From contig DAOULB010000051.1 in the NCBI GenBank assembly GCA_034420695.1, positions 62,001 through 126,000 on the forward strand: 64,000 bases of DNA, given 5' to 3'. Positions 26,404-34,103 of this stretch are shown in pieces. This DNA comes from Io17-Chloro-G2 sp034420695. GTDB lineage: Bacteria > Chloroflexota > Dehalococcoidia > Lucifugimonadales > UBA3495. The notes beneath the pieces were generated by a model, which was not told where the DNA came from, ran no database searches, and saw nothing but the letters and a program-made list of their open reading frames with translations. Every line of letters starts with the position of its first letter. The stretch's first letter is position 1. Position numbers and translations under genes: made by a program.

Positions 26404-27501
26404 TCAGCCGCCCGAACTGGAGCGCTGCGCCCCGCGGGCACGGCTAATTCGGCCTTTTGCTTGGCCTATCTGCCGAACCGTCACGCCTCCCTGGGCGTCA
26501 AGGGCGGCAAGCGCTCCCCCGTCGGGCCGCCAGTACAACTGGGCCACTGGGTCCTCCACATCCTCCGCTCCTATCGGGTCGCCTTTTCCGTTTCTCTTAA
26601 GCGACCACACAACCACTGCGCCATCACGCCCTCCCGATGCCAGGCGCATCACGCCAGGCGCGAAGGCAAGCGTTGTGATGGGCCGGACATGATACTCTAG
26701 AACACCGGGCCGCGTTCCTTCGGGACCCTTTCCCCGGAAGCTCCAGACCGTCACCGCCTCTCCGCCGCCGGTGGCCAGCAGGGTGTTGGTATCATCAAAA
26801 GCCAGGGCCGACGGCTTGGCGGGATATCCGAACATCTCGGAGTCCTGTGCTGTGGAGCGACGCCAGAAATGCACCGAGTTGTCCTGGCTGCCGCAGGCTA
26901 CGATACCCCCGTCCGAGCTAAGGACCATCGACACCAAGGACCCCTGCCACTCCAGCTTCTGGCGAAGCCCGCCGGTGGCTGCCTCGAAGAACGTCACTCG
27001 ACCGTAACAGGCCGTTGCCAGCTCCCCTACCCCTGACCAAGCGATGGCGCTGACGGTGCTGGGATGATCATCAGACCTCCAAACCTCCGCGCCGTCCCCG
27101 TCAAACGCGTAAACCCGCCGGGAGGAGGAGGCCGCCAATCGCTGGCCGTCCCGCGACCAAGACACGTTTTCCACCCAATCGCTGCCGACGTCGATAGCCC
27201 GGCTTACCTGGCCTTCGGCGGGGTCCCAGATTAGGACCCGTCCATCCTGGCCGGCCGTTGCAAACGCGCTTCCGCTTGGGTGGATTGCCATCGAGAGCAC
27301 ACCACCGTCATGGGCCCCTCGCCGCTCCCAGACGATCGCGCCGGAATTGCCGTCGAATGCGTAGACACTACCCCCAGCATCGGCGACCACCAGCGCCTCT
27401 CCACCCAGGATCCAACCCCCGGCGATAGCATAGTCGCCGACCACCACCGACCAGCCCCGGCAAAGAACGCCCATCGGGCCGACGGCATCTAGATCAGACA
27501 T
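26404..27501 (-). CDS. WD40-repeat beta-propeller protein, partner of CobW GTPase
   Basis: Cytoplasmic protein of 365 residues made of WD40-like repeats; recognisable blade ends include SGAIVWER, DGRVLIWDPA, DNSVHFWRR, GEAVTVWSF and DGAVVVWSL. There is no signal peptide, so unlike the propeller in the zinc lipoprotein nearby it acts inside the cell. The ATG at 27501 lies inside the 3' end of the cobW-like gene (13-base overlap), so the two are translationally coupled and probably act together. WD40 proteins near COG0523 GTPases occur in other bacteria; a scaffold role in metal delivery is an inference. The last 30 residues are Arg/Gly/Ser-rich. Confidence 0.82.
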   Translation of the reverse strand: MSDLDAVGPMGVLCRGWSVVVGDYAIAGGWILGGEALVVADAGGSVYAFDGNSGAIVWERRGAHDGGVLSMAIHPSGSAFATAGQDGRVLIWDPAEGQVSRAIDVGSDWVENVSWSRDGQRLAASSSRRVYAFDGDGAEVWRSDDHPSTVSAIAWSGVGELATACYGRVTFFEAATGGLRQKLEWQGSLVSMVLSSDGGIVACGSQDNSVHFWRRSTAQDSEMFGYPAKPSALAFDDTNTLLATGGGEAVTVWSFRGKGPEGTRPGVLEYHVRPITTLAFAPGVMRLASGGRDGAVVVWSLKRNGKGDPIGAEDVEDPVAQLYWRPDGGALAALDAQGGVTVRQIGQAKGRISRARGAQRSSSGG

Positions 27502-28916
27502 GCTTCGAACCCCTCCCGCATACTCTGTCCATCGAGGTTGCGGCCAATGAAGACGAGCTGATTGCGGCGGGGCGCGTCCCCCCATTCGCGGTCCGGCTGG
27601 CCGTCAAAGAGCATGTGAACCCCTTGGAAGACGAAGCGGCGGGACTCCCCCGCGACACTGATGAAGCCCTTCATTCGGAAGATGTCCACGCCGCGCTCCC
27701 GGAGCAGTTGGCCAAGCCAAGCGTTGAGCTTTTCGGGATCGGCGTCGCCATCTATTTCGATAGAGATAGATCCCACCTCGTCGTCGTGCTCGTGCTGGGC
27801 GACCCAGGTTCGATCGACTTCGGCGGGAACCGCCGCTCCCTTGATGCGTTGTGTCTCTGTCTCTTCCTCTGTGCAGGCAGGCTCGGAGCAAAAGTTGCCC
27901 CCCAGTTTGAATTCCGCTCCATCCGCGTTCCTCAGTTGGAGATCGAACTCCTCCGCGAGGTGCTGGGTGTAGAAGCCAACCTGCCCCGGTGCACCGACCT
28001 CAAGGAAGAACGACTTGCGCCCTGAGGAATCGAGCCGGAGGCTCACATGCTTTCCGACCGGAATCTCTTCCCCTGGATGAATGACCTCCGCAGGTTCGGC
28101 GTACTGCCGTACACACCACTCCGCGTTCTCCCGGAGGGCAGCGTCATCCGTGTCCTGATTGGGCACAACGACGAGCGACATCGCTGGGTCAGGCCCCTCG
28201 GCAAGGTTGAGTTCGTAGCGGCCGGTATCGAGGGAATAGACTCCCGTCCATTCGAAGGGATACTCCGGCTCGAGGAAGGTGGGACGACGCTCGAGCACCT
28301 GTTCCAAGTCGAAGGCGGCGAGGTCCAGTACAGTGTCGACGGGTACGTTCGCCCGCTCGGTGCGCACCACCTGCGCCATCCGGTTCATGCCTCGGAGCCG
28401 AGCTTCCAGGCTGTCAAGGGCCTCGCCGTTGACGAGGTCCGTCTTGTTGAGCACGAGGACGTCTGCGAACGCGATTTGCTCCGTGCTTTCGCCGCTTCGG
28501 CCGAGCTGCTGCTCAATGTGGGCTGCATCGACGAGGGTGACGATCCCGTCGAGGGCGTATTCAGCGCGAAGCTCGTCGTCCATGAAGAACGTCTGAGCGA
28601 CTGGACCGGGATCGGCTAGGCCTGTGGTTTCCACCAACACATAGTCGAACTTGTCGCGGCGCTTGTTCAAATTGTTGAGCACCCGGATCAGGTCCCCGCG
28701 CACCGTACAGCAGATGCAACCGTTGGACATCTCGAAGACCTCTTCGTCGGCGTTGATGACGAGGGCCTGATCGATGCCGACCTCTCCATACTCGTTCTCG
28801 ATCACGGCAATGCGCTTGCCGTGCTCCTCGGTCAAGATACGGTTGAGCAGGGTAGTCTTGCCGGAACCGAGGAAGCCGGTGAGGATGGTGACAGGTACTT
28901 TGCGCTGCGTGTTCAT
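27489..28916 (-). CDS. CobW/COG0523 family GTP-binding zinc metallochaperone
   Basis: G3E-family P-loop GTPase of 475 residues. Walker A is GFLGSGKTTL (residues 14-23), the metal-binding CxCC motif is C67-I-C69-C70 in SNGCICCTVRGDL, Walker B lies in VLVETTGLADP near residue 93, and the base-specificity motif is VLNKTDLV near residue 154. The C-terminal CobW_C domain spans roughly residues 395-475 (DIFRMKGFISVAGESRRFVFQGVH region), and a ~150-residue segment between the two domains is longer than in short CobW proteins. Position downstream of a Zur-type regulator and an AztC/ZnuA-like protein argues for zinc rather than cobalt: such Zur-controlled members (ZigA, ZNG1) deliver zinc to enzymes in starvation. 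Confidence 0.88.
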   Translation of the reverse strand: MNTQRKVPVTILTGFLGSGKTTLLNRILTEEHGKRIAVIENEYGEVGIDQALVINADEEVFEMSNGCICCTVRGDLIRVLNNLNKRRDKFDYVLVETTGLADPGPVAQTFFMDDELRAEYALDGIVTLVDAAHIEQQLGRSGESTEQIAFADVLVLNKTDLVNGEALDSLEARLRGMNRMAQVVRTERANVPVDTVLDLAAFDLEQVLERRPTFLEPEYPFEWTGVYSLDTGRYELNLAEGPDPAMSLVVVPNQDTDDAALRENAEWCVRQYAEPAEVIHPGEEIPVGKHVSLRLDSSGRKSFFLEVGAPGQVGFYTQHLAEEFDLQLRNADGAEFKLGGNFCSEPACTEEETETQRIKGAAVPAEVDRTWVAQHEHDDEVGSISIEIDGDADPEKLNAWLGQLLRERGVDIFRMKGFISVAGESRRFVFQGVHMLFDGQPDREWGDAPRRNQLVFIGRNLDGQSMREGFEACLI

Positions 28917-28949
28917 ATGAGGTCTCCTTCAGGTTCTATTGAGATGGAG

Positions 28950-29036
28950 TTAGTCTCCCTTGGTGAATGGGAGCAGCCCGGCAACCGTATTGAACACGGC
29001 GCTTTTACCGGCCTCGTTCGGTCCGACCACTCCCAT
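28950..29036 (-). pseudogene. Remnant of an ABC-transporter ATPase (Walker A region only)
   Basis: Reading the minus strand gives MGVVGPNEAGKSAVFNTVAG and then LLPFTKGD before a TAA stop. This is the P-loop neighbourhood of a ZnuC-type ABC ATPase (GPNGAGKSTLFxxxxGLLPxxxG), with the second Gly of Walker A changed to Glu and Ser-Thr changed to Ser-Ala. Nothing else of an ATPase or permease is left between the zinc lipoprotein and the CobW gene. It most likely marks where the cognate ATPase and permease genes were deleted; a chance match cannot be excluded in so short a frame. Confidence 0.5.
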
Positions 29037-29146
29037 CGGTAACCCCGCCCACATCGGAGGCAACATAGCTCAGGCCAGTTACCCGGGCGGTTCTGCAGTC
29101 ACTTCCTGCAGCGACATGCTGGCATCGAGCGAGTGAGGAAACGGGT

Positions 29147-31471
29147 TTATTTCAAGGCCTCAACTATCCGTTCCACGTTGGTTCGCACCATGCCAAGGTA
29201 TGTGTCTCCACTGCTGCCTTCTGCCCCCATAGAGCCGGAATAGAGCTGGACCAGTTCCGCTCCGGTTTCCCTTGCTACGGCCTGTGCCAGCCTTCCGCTG
29301 ACGGTGGTCTCGCCAAACACGGCGGGTACGTCGTGCTCCCGGATCACTTCAACCAGTTCCGCTATGTGTTCCGCCGAGGGTTCCAAGTCCGGGCCCAGAG
29401 ATGGTATGACCAGGCCGACAACCTCAAATCCGTAAGCCTTGGCGAAGTAGAAGAGGGTGTCATGGGATGTAACAAGCAGCCTGCGCTCCGGCGGCACCAT
29501 GTCAACCTGCTCCTGGGTCCAGGCGTGCAACTCGTCAAGCTGCTCTCCATAATCCGCGGCGTTCCGGTGGTAGAGGCTCGCGCCCTCGGGGTCCAGGGCC
29601 GAAAGCTGGGAGGCCATTTCGTTGACGGCAATCTTCACCCTAACCGGATCGAACCAGAAATGGGGGTCCAGAGGGCCGTGGTCATGACCGTGTTCGTCGT
29701 GGCCGTGTTCTTCATGCCCCTCGCCTTCGCCCAGTACACCGACGAATGCGATCTTGGTCGGATTGCCGGCAACGTCCCAATGCTCCACCACTTCCAAGTC
29801 GTGAGCGTCCAGCTGCAACACCTGGCCGCCCACCGAGTCGGTGATGAAAACCGCGCCGGGGGCTGTGGTCACGTGGGGGCGGGCCCAGAAGCCCGTTTCA
29901 ATTGGTGTGGTCAGAAACCCGGATGCGGAGGCCAGCAAATCAAGGTCGTGGGCGTCGTACATCCGGAGCTCCCCGTCGCTCATCACTACCAGAAGGGCTT
30001 CCCCGTCGTAGCTGAGGGCCACTTGGATGGGCCGCAGTTCCTCGCTGGCGGGGATTAACTGCTCCATCGCGCCCTCCTCCGGCTCCACCAGGTACAGCCC
30101 CTCACCCGAGCCCAGGGCAAAGAAATGGTCCAACCCCGGGTAGCCCCATACGGTTCCGAGGCGGAGACCCTCCGGAGAACCCGCCGGAACAGGGACGAAC
30201 TTATGGCCGTATTCGCCATAGTCAGCTTCTATCATTAGCGCGCCGCCGGTGCAACCGAAGACCGCCTGATGGCCGTTGCTGGCATCGCCGTGCAGGTCCG
30301 GGCATACCGCCCCGCTGCTGTAAAGGATGCTACCGTCCAAGTCACGGATTTCCGCGCCGATGGGACGGCGAGCGTCCGGGTTTGCGGGGTATTCCGGATG
30401 TTTGATTGAAACGGCGAACAGGTCATCCTCCAGCGGGACCGCTGCCCCGTGCTGTGGCCCCGCGTTGAACCGCGGTGGCACATAGGCGCTGCCCTGCTCT
30501 TCCAGTTCATGTTCGTTAATCAGGACCACGTCCCCTGAGCCGTCGTAGAAGATGACGGTCCATTCCTTGCCAACGTAGAGGTGCACCGGACGGTCGCCTG
30601 TAAGGTCAACGCCGAGCTTCTGCGCTGGCACCTCAACCAAGTCGAAGTGGTCGCCGTGAGGCTCCATGAACACGCCGCCGTCGAAGAGATGTGCGGTATC
30701 GGCGTCGGAGGACACTGCGATAGCGAACCGGCCGCTCTTGGTGGCATAGATGCGCCCGGCCCGTTCCATCAGGTCGAACTGGCCCTGGCTCACCTCGTCG
30801 GTCTCCAGGTCGATTACCGACATGGAGCCTATTTCACCATCACCGATGAGGAGACGACCCATGATCGGTTCGCCGTGGCCGTCGTCCGCCATCATTTCCC
30901 CATGGTCATCCCCGTGGTGGCCATGGAAATCCTGCCCGGAAGACTCAATGGGGTCGACGAATTCCCCGAGGGCGATTAACCCGGACTCATCTGCTTTGGC
31001 ATTGATCAAGAGGTCATGCAGCCAATTGGCCTCCAATCTCAGGCCGACGGTAAATACGAGGTCCGCATCCGCGACCCTGGCCACATCTCGACCTCCCGGC
31101 GAGAATGAGTGTGGGTCTTGACCGGGTTGCAGCAAGGGAAAGACTTCTGCCCGGTCTCCACCCACGATCCTGGCCCAGTCACCCATAAAGTTGGTAGTAG
31201 TGACCACTTTGACGGGGGAACTGGAGGGTGAGGGCAAAGTAGCGCCCGCGCCAGTGGATGTGGCTTCTGGGCGCGCCGAGATCTCCTGGGTTGGCTGGGA
31301 ATTGGCCGGGGCATCGGCGACAGCAACGGTTGGCTTTGGCCCGTCTGTTGCCTGCGTGTCTTGGTCGCCTGCGCAGGCAGTCAGAAAAGCACCACCGAAT
31401 ACGGCAAGAGCTATAGCTAAGGCCTGGGCCAGACGGCCAAAATTCATATTGCGACTGAGTATCAATAACAT
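29147..31471 (-). CDS. Zinc-binding lipoprotein: AztC/ZnuA-like protein with inserted AztD-like beta-propeller
   Basis: A 774-residue secreted lipoprotein, more than twice the usual 300 of cluster A-I zinc-binding proteins. Signal peptide ends in lipobox LTAC (Cys33), then a linker to residue 85. Residues 86-180 are the N-lobe, with ligand H121 in DPHSFSP. A His/Asp-rich stretch (182-200) leads into residues 203-578, which match AztD-type zinc chaperones: EPHGDHFDL near 270-278, HGAAVP near 341, and a Cys390/Cys407 pair around CPDLHGDASNGH. A second His-rich run (585-600) precedes the C-lobe, with H604 in DPHFWFDP, H670 in SHDTLFYFAKAYGFE and E721. All four expected zinc ligands of an AztC/ZnuA site are present. 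A GGAGG site sets the ATG at 31471, and a palindromic operator lies 67 bases upstream. Confidence 0.85.
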   Translation of the reverse strand: MLLILSRNMNFGRLAQALAIALAVFGGAFLTACAGDQDTQATDGPKPTVAVADAPANSQPTQEISARPEATSTGAGATLPSPSSSPVKVVTTTNFMGDWARIVGGDRAEVFPLLQPGQDPHSFSPGGRDVARVADADLVFTVGLRLEANWLHDLLINAKADESGLIALGEFVDPIESSGQDFHGHHGDDHGEMMADDGHGEPIMGRLLIGDGEIGSMSVIDLETDEVSQGQFDLMERAGRIYATKSGRFAIAVSSDADTAHLFDGGVFMEPHGDHFDLVEVPAQKLGVDLTGDRPVHLYVGKEWTVIFYDGSGDVVLINEHELEEQGSAYVPPRFNAGPQHGAAVPLEDDLFAVSIKHPEYPANPDARRPIGAEIRDLDGSILYSSGAVCPDLHGDASNGHQAVFGCTGGALMIEADYGEYGHKFVPVPAGSPEGLRLGTVWGYPGLDHFFALGSGEGLYLVEPEEGAMEQLIPASEELRPIQVALSYDGEALLVVMSDGELRMYDAHDLDLLASASGFLTTPIETGFWARPHVTTAPGAVFITDSVGGQVLQLDAHDLEVVEHWDVAGNPTKIAFVGVLGEGEGHEEHGHDEHGHDHGPLDPHFWFDPVRVKIAVNEMASQLSALDPEGASLYHRNAADYGEQLDELHAWTQEQVDMVPPERRLLVTSHDTLFYFAKAYGFEVVGLVIPSLGPDLEPSAEHIAELVEVIREHDVPAVFGETTVSGRLAQAVARETGAELVQLYSGSMGAEGSSGDTYLGMVRTNVERIVEALK

Positions 31472-31537
31472 CCAAGGTCCTCCATTCTTGATTGGTGTTT
31501 GAATTTGGTGTGAACCGTGCTGCGGTCCTAGTTATGC

Positions 31538-31554
31538 CTGATACAAAGTATCAG
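31538..31554 (-). promoter_or_regulatory. Candidate Zur operator before the zinc lipoprotein
   Basis: Perfect 7-3-7 palindrome CTGATAC-AAA-GTATCAG, 67 bases before the start of the AztC-AztD-like gene and next to the gene for a Fur-family regulator. The same core recurs at 32752-32766 and, with one mismatch, at 33170-33184. A weak promoter (TTGCTT, 19 bases, TATAGC on the minus strand) lies just upstream, placing the palindrome near the transcription start. Confidence 0.7.
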
Positions 31555-31599
31555 TTGCTAACAAGCTATACGAGGGTCTCAGTCGGTTGAAGCAAACCC

Positions 31600-32043
31600 C
31601 TACTTACCCGGGCCGGGGGGGCAATATCCGCAGATCACGTACAGCTCGACACGGTGGTCGATGATCTCTCCCAGAATTTCGGCGCTAATTGCGCTGATCA
31701 ACTGTTCGACGGCGGCCGCCCTGAATTCCTCCACTGCGCCGCATTGTATGCACACCGAGTGGTGATGGTGATGACCGACCCGGCAAAGGCTGTACATTTG
31801 AGTTCCGTCTATCGTGGCAAGCTTGCAGACCGCTCCAGCTTCGAGAAACAGCTTGATGGTGCGGTATACCGTCGCCCTGCCCACCGAAGGCAGTTCTTCA
31901 CTGAGGGCCTCCACGGTGAAGCTTTCATGCTTCCGTTCCAAGAGCTTGGCTATCGCCTCTCTGGGACCAGTGGCTCTATAGCCGCGGTCTTCTAACAGTG
32001 CCACGAGGTTTGTCTGAGATCCAGAAGCCTTGAGTGATACCAT
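31600..32043 (-). CDS. zur: Fur-family transcriptional regulator, probably Zur
   Basis: Metal-dependent repressor of 147 residues. The winged helix spans residues 10-80 with recognition helix region LPSVGRATVYRTIKLFLEAG (residues 51-70). The dimerisation domain carries HHHHH (91-95), the structural zinc cysteines C98-x-x-C101 and C138-x-x-C141. The order just upstream of a zinc-binding lipoprotein and a CobW GTPase points to zinc sensing (Zur) rather than iron. It may be cotranscribed with the lipoprotein gene, but the palindromic operator in the 128-base gap suggests that gene has its own promoter. Confidence 0.85.
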   Translation of the reverse strand: MVSLKASGSQTNLVALLEDRGYRATGPREAIAKLLERKHESFTVEALSEELPSVGRATVYRTIKLFLEAGAVCKLATIDGTQMYSLCRVGHHHHHSVCIQCGAVEEFRAAAVEQLISAISAEILGEIIDHRVELYVICGYCPPGPGK

Positions 32044-32045
32044 GT

Positions 32046-32093
32046 CTCAATTAGTGGTACTAAATAATTGGCCATATCTCTTGGCTAATTGAG
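32046..32093. repeat. Inverted repeat upstream of zur
   Basis: CTCAATTAG at 32046-32054 is perfectly complementary to CTAATTGAG at 32085-32093, just upstream of the zur start codon; within it sits a smaller palindrome TTAGT-GGT-ACTAA (32052-32064). It differs from the TGATAC operator. It may be an autoregulatory site, or the terminal repeat of a small lost element, as transposase debris begins about 170 bases further on. Confidence 0.4.
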
Positions 32094-32261
32094 CAGGCTA
32101 TCACTCAGAAAATGGCTTGTCAAGGACGAGATGCAGGCCTACAGGGTCATTCGGCTATTGACTTGAAGCGCCAAAGAAAGAGATGGGGGAACAAGGCGGG
32201 GGTGGAGCAGTCTGCAGGGAGAGTCGGGATTGGGAGTGTGCGAAATGGGGACCGAGTGGAA

Positions 32262-32672
32262 GTGCGTCAGCTAAGGGCATCCGACCAACTGGCAGGCTAC
32301 AGCGATTGGCCTCATCTGGCCCAGGTGTGCTGTGTGGAACGCATCGTCCACCGCAAAGGCACAATCCGCTGGGAGTTGGCTTATGCCGCAACCGGTCTAG
32401 ACGCCGGGGAGACTGATCCGGACAGACTGCCGGAACTGTGACGGGAACATTGGGGCGTAGAAAACCGGGTGTTCCGGGTACGGGACGTGACCATGGATGA
32501 AAACCGCTGCCAGATCAGGACCGGTGCAGCCCCCCAGATTATGACGGGACCGCACAATATCACCGTAAGCCTCCTGCGAATGAATCAAGAACCCAACATC
32601 GCCGCGGCCCTGCGTCGCTGCGCCGCACGCCCCTTCCGCACCCTCAATCTGGCCGGCGCTCCCTCCCAATAA
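32262..32672 (+). pseudogene. ISAs1-family transposase remnant (C-terminal third, in-frame stop)
   Basis: The translated frame shows YSDWPHLAQVCCVERIV, then after an in-frame TGA at 32439 continues REHWGVENRVFRVRDVTMD, CQIRTGAAPQIM and PNIAAALRRCAARP. This is the C-terminal third of ISAs1/H-repeat-type DDE transposases (D-W-P-G-L...HWGIEN...VRDVT...). The N-terminal two thirds and the DDE catalytic core are missing and the frame is broken, so the element is dead. Confidence 0.75.
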
Positions 32673-32703
32673 TCGAAAGACCCTGGGGGCCGACCACACC
32701 GAC

Positions 32704-32733
32704 TTGACAGCCCCCGACAAAAAGGGCTACTCT
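32704..32733 (+). promoter_or_regulatory. Sigma-70 type promoter before the decayed Fur-family gene
   Basis: TTGACA, an 18-base spacer and TACTCT, ending about 19 bases before the second TGATAC palindrome. The operator would lie just downstream of the predicted transcription start, a typical repressor position. Confidence 0.45.
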
Positions 32734-32751
32734 ACCAGCCATGAGCTGGCA

Positions 32752-32766
32752 TGATACAAAGTATCA
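32752..32766 (+). promoter_or_regulatory. Candidate Zur operator, second copy
   Basis: TGATAC-AAA-GTATCA, the same 15-base core and the same AAA centre as the site before the zinc lipoprotein. It sits between a TTGACA/TACTCT promoter and the remains of a Fur-family gene. Confidence 0.6.
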
Positions 32767-32793
32767 GTACCTTGGAACATTGAACACAGGCCA

Positions 32794-33105
32794 TTGGCGA
32801 CAGTAGAGGATCTGGGGCACCGCTTGGCGAGGCCTCGTTAGGAGATCGTCAAGTCGCTCGCCTCGAAGCAGGAAGGGATTCGCCGCGGAGGTGGTCCTCA
32901 ACCAGTTCAGTTGCCGGGCGTTGGCAGGGCTACCGTATTCCGGACAGTCAAGCTGCTCACGCTTGCAGTAGTGGTTCGCAAGTTGTCATTGCCGGCAAGC
33001 ACATCAGAGTACGCCCTGCCAGATTTGGCCACTACTATTACATAGTGGACGTTCACCCGTGGGATGGTGACGCTGTACGCCGTTTGCCAATCCTGTCGGG
33101 TAGCA
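32794..33105 (+). pseudogene. Decayed second Fur/Zur-family gene
   Basis: Translation of the plus strand gives pieces of a Fur protein: VEDLGHRLARPR, an in-frame TAG, EIVKSLASKQEG, then LPGVGRATVFRTVKLL, RKLSLP and, after a frameshift near 33010-33025, RFGHYYYIVDVH. These align in order with the intact regulator next door (GYRATGPREAIAKLLERK, LPSVGRATVYRTIKLF, CKLATI, RVGHHHHHSVCIQC). The zinc ligands have decayed (HHH to YYY, Cys to Asp). The intact helix-turn-helix but broken frame mark it as a relic, probably of a second regulator rather than a recent duplicate. Confidence 0.75.
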
Positions 33106-33169
33106 CATAGAGACTAACTGCCGAGGGACTCCCTACCGATAAACGACTGAGAGAACAAGTCTCAAGTAG

Positions 33170-33184
33170 TGATATGACGTATCA
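33170..33184 (+). promoter_or_regulatory. Candidate Zur operator, third (degenerate) copy
   Basis: TGATAT-GAC-GTATCA has the same 6-3-6 layout with five of six arm positions symmetric. It lies 65 bases before the first gene of the plus-strand operon that ends in a cysteine-poor DUF5679-like protein. Confidence 0.45.
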
Positions 33185-33248
33185 ATAGTTGGAGGACCGG
33201 GAAATCATTGACGAATCAGGGCTTGAATATCGATGCACGAGGTGACGC

Positions 33249-33443
33249 ATGGAGTTCTATAACGTGAAGACCAAGCAAAAGGTGGATATACCGGAGAGCG
33301 GCCTCAGCAAACGTACCATGGTGCAGAAGAGCGGCAAACATACCTATGCCGTTACCGGGGAAGAAAACGGCACCAAACTGGTTAGATTTGTTAGTAAACA
33401 ACAGTACGATGCCTTGCAAGTGCCTGAAATTGAAGGCTCCTGA
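33249..33443 (+). CDS. Small conserved-looking protein, unknown function
   Basis: A 64-residue soluble protein without cysteine, rich in Lys, Val and Thr, starting MEFYNVKTKQKVDIPES and containing YAVTGEENGTKLVRFVSKQ. I recall similar short proteins in Chloroflexota (an F-Y-x-V-K-x-x-x-K-V opening and a G-T-x-L-x-x-F-V-S-K core), but I know of no assigned function. GAGGTGA lies four bases before the ATG. It is the first of three closely spaced genes downstream of a possible Zur operator. Confidence 0.65.
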   Translation: MEFYNVKTKQKVDIPESGLSKRTMVQKSGKHTYAVTGEENGTKLVRFVSKQQYDALQVPEIEGS

Positions 33444-33452
33444 GGAGGCATT

Positions 33453-34103
33453 ATGTGGTGGTTCAAACAAGCGGTACTCCGTCCGACTTTCGCTGATGCC
33501 CAGGCAATGCACCCCTGGTTCCTGGACTACGAGCAGTTGGAACCAGGGGTCAGGGAGTTGGTGTGGACGTTAAACCAGACCGACTTGGTAGAAACCCTCT
33601 CCTCCTGTGAAGGTCACCCGGAGTTGCCAGACTGGTGGGAGATCACCGGTGGAACGGCTTACGTCCTGTGCTTGGTGACCAGTCCCAGCCAGTGGGACGG
33701 GGTGCTGAATCAGTTACGGCAACTGGCGCAGGACTGGAAGGAGGTCCAATTGATAGTACAAGGTGACCGGGAGCAGTGGCTGGGGTTTCAAGTCAGCCAT
33801 GCCCAACCGGAACCTGCCCGCAACGCTCTGGACCAAGCCATTAGCCAGACTAACGAGTTGATTAAAGAGTACTTAGACCATGATGTCGTTGCTATAACCT
33901 CAGCCCGACGTGGCCAGGAGGACCATGCCCAGCAAAATGCTCCTCACGGCTTGGTCTTGTTAGAGGATGAAGGCAAGGATAGGGGAAAGGCCAACAGATC
34001 GATGGAGGTGTCCCATGGAAGGACTAACGGCTTACTGCTTCGCGCTGCGCAGGATGTGCGAAATTCTGGAACCCAATGTAGTAACCCTGAAGAATGGTCG
34101 TAA
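33453..34103 (+). CDS. Unknown protein in putative Zur-controlled operon
   Basis: Frame of 216 residues with a strong GAGGAGG site, nine bases after the preceding gene. The N-terminal ~150 residues look like a folded domain (VRELVWTLNQTDLVETLSSC, EGHPELPDWWEITGG, AYVLCLVTSP). The segment L-S-S-C-x-G-H-P-E resembles short Cys/His motifs in metal or nucleic-acid binding proteins, but I do not recognise the family. The last ~30 residues overlap the next gene by 89 bases and are compositionally odd, so the real C terminus may be earlier with a frameshift or the gene may be slightly damaged. Confidence 0.55.
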   Translation: MWWFKQAVLRPTFADAQAMHPWFLDYEQLEPGVRELVWTLNQTDLVETLSSCEGHPELPDWWEITGGTAYVLCLVTSPSQWDGVLNQLRQLAQDWKEVQLIVQGDREQWLGFQVSHAQPEPARNALDQAISQTNELIKEYLDHDVVAITSARRGQEDHAQQNAPHGLVLLEDEGKDRGKANRSMEVSHGRTNGLLLRAAQDVRNSGTQCSNPEEWS

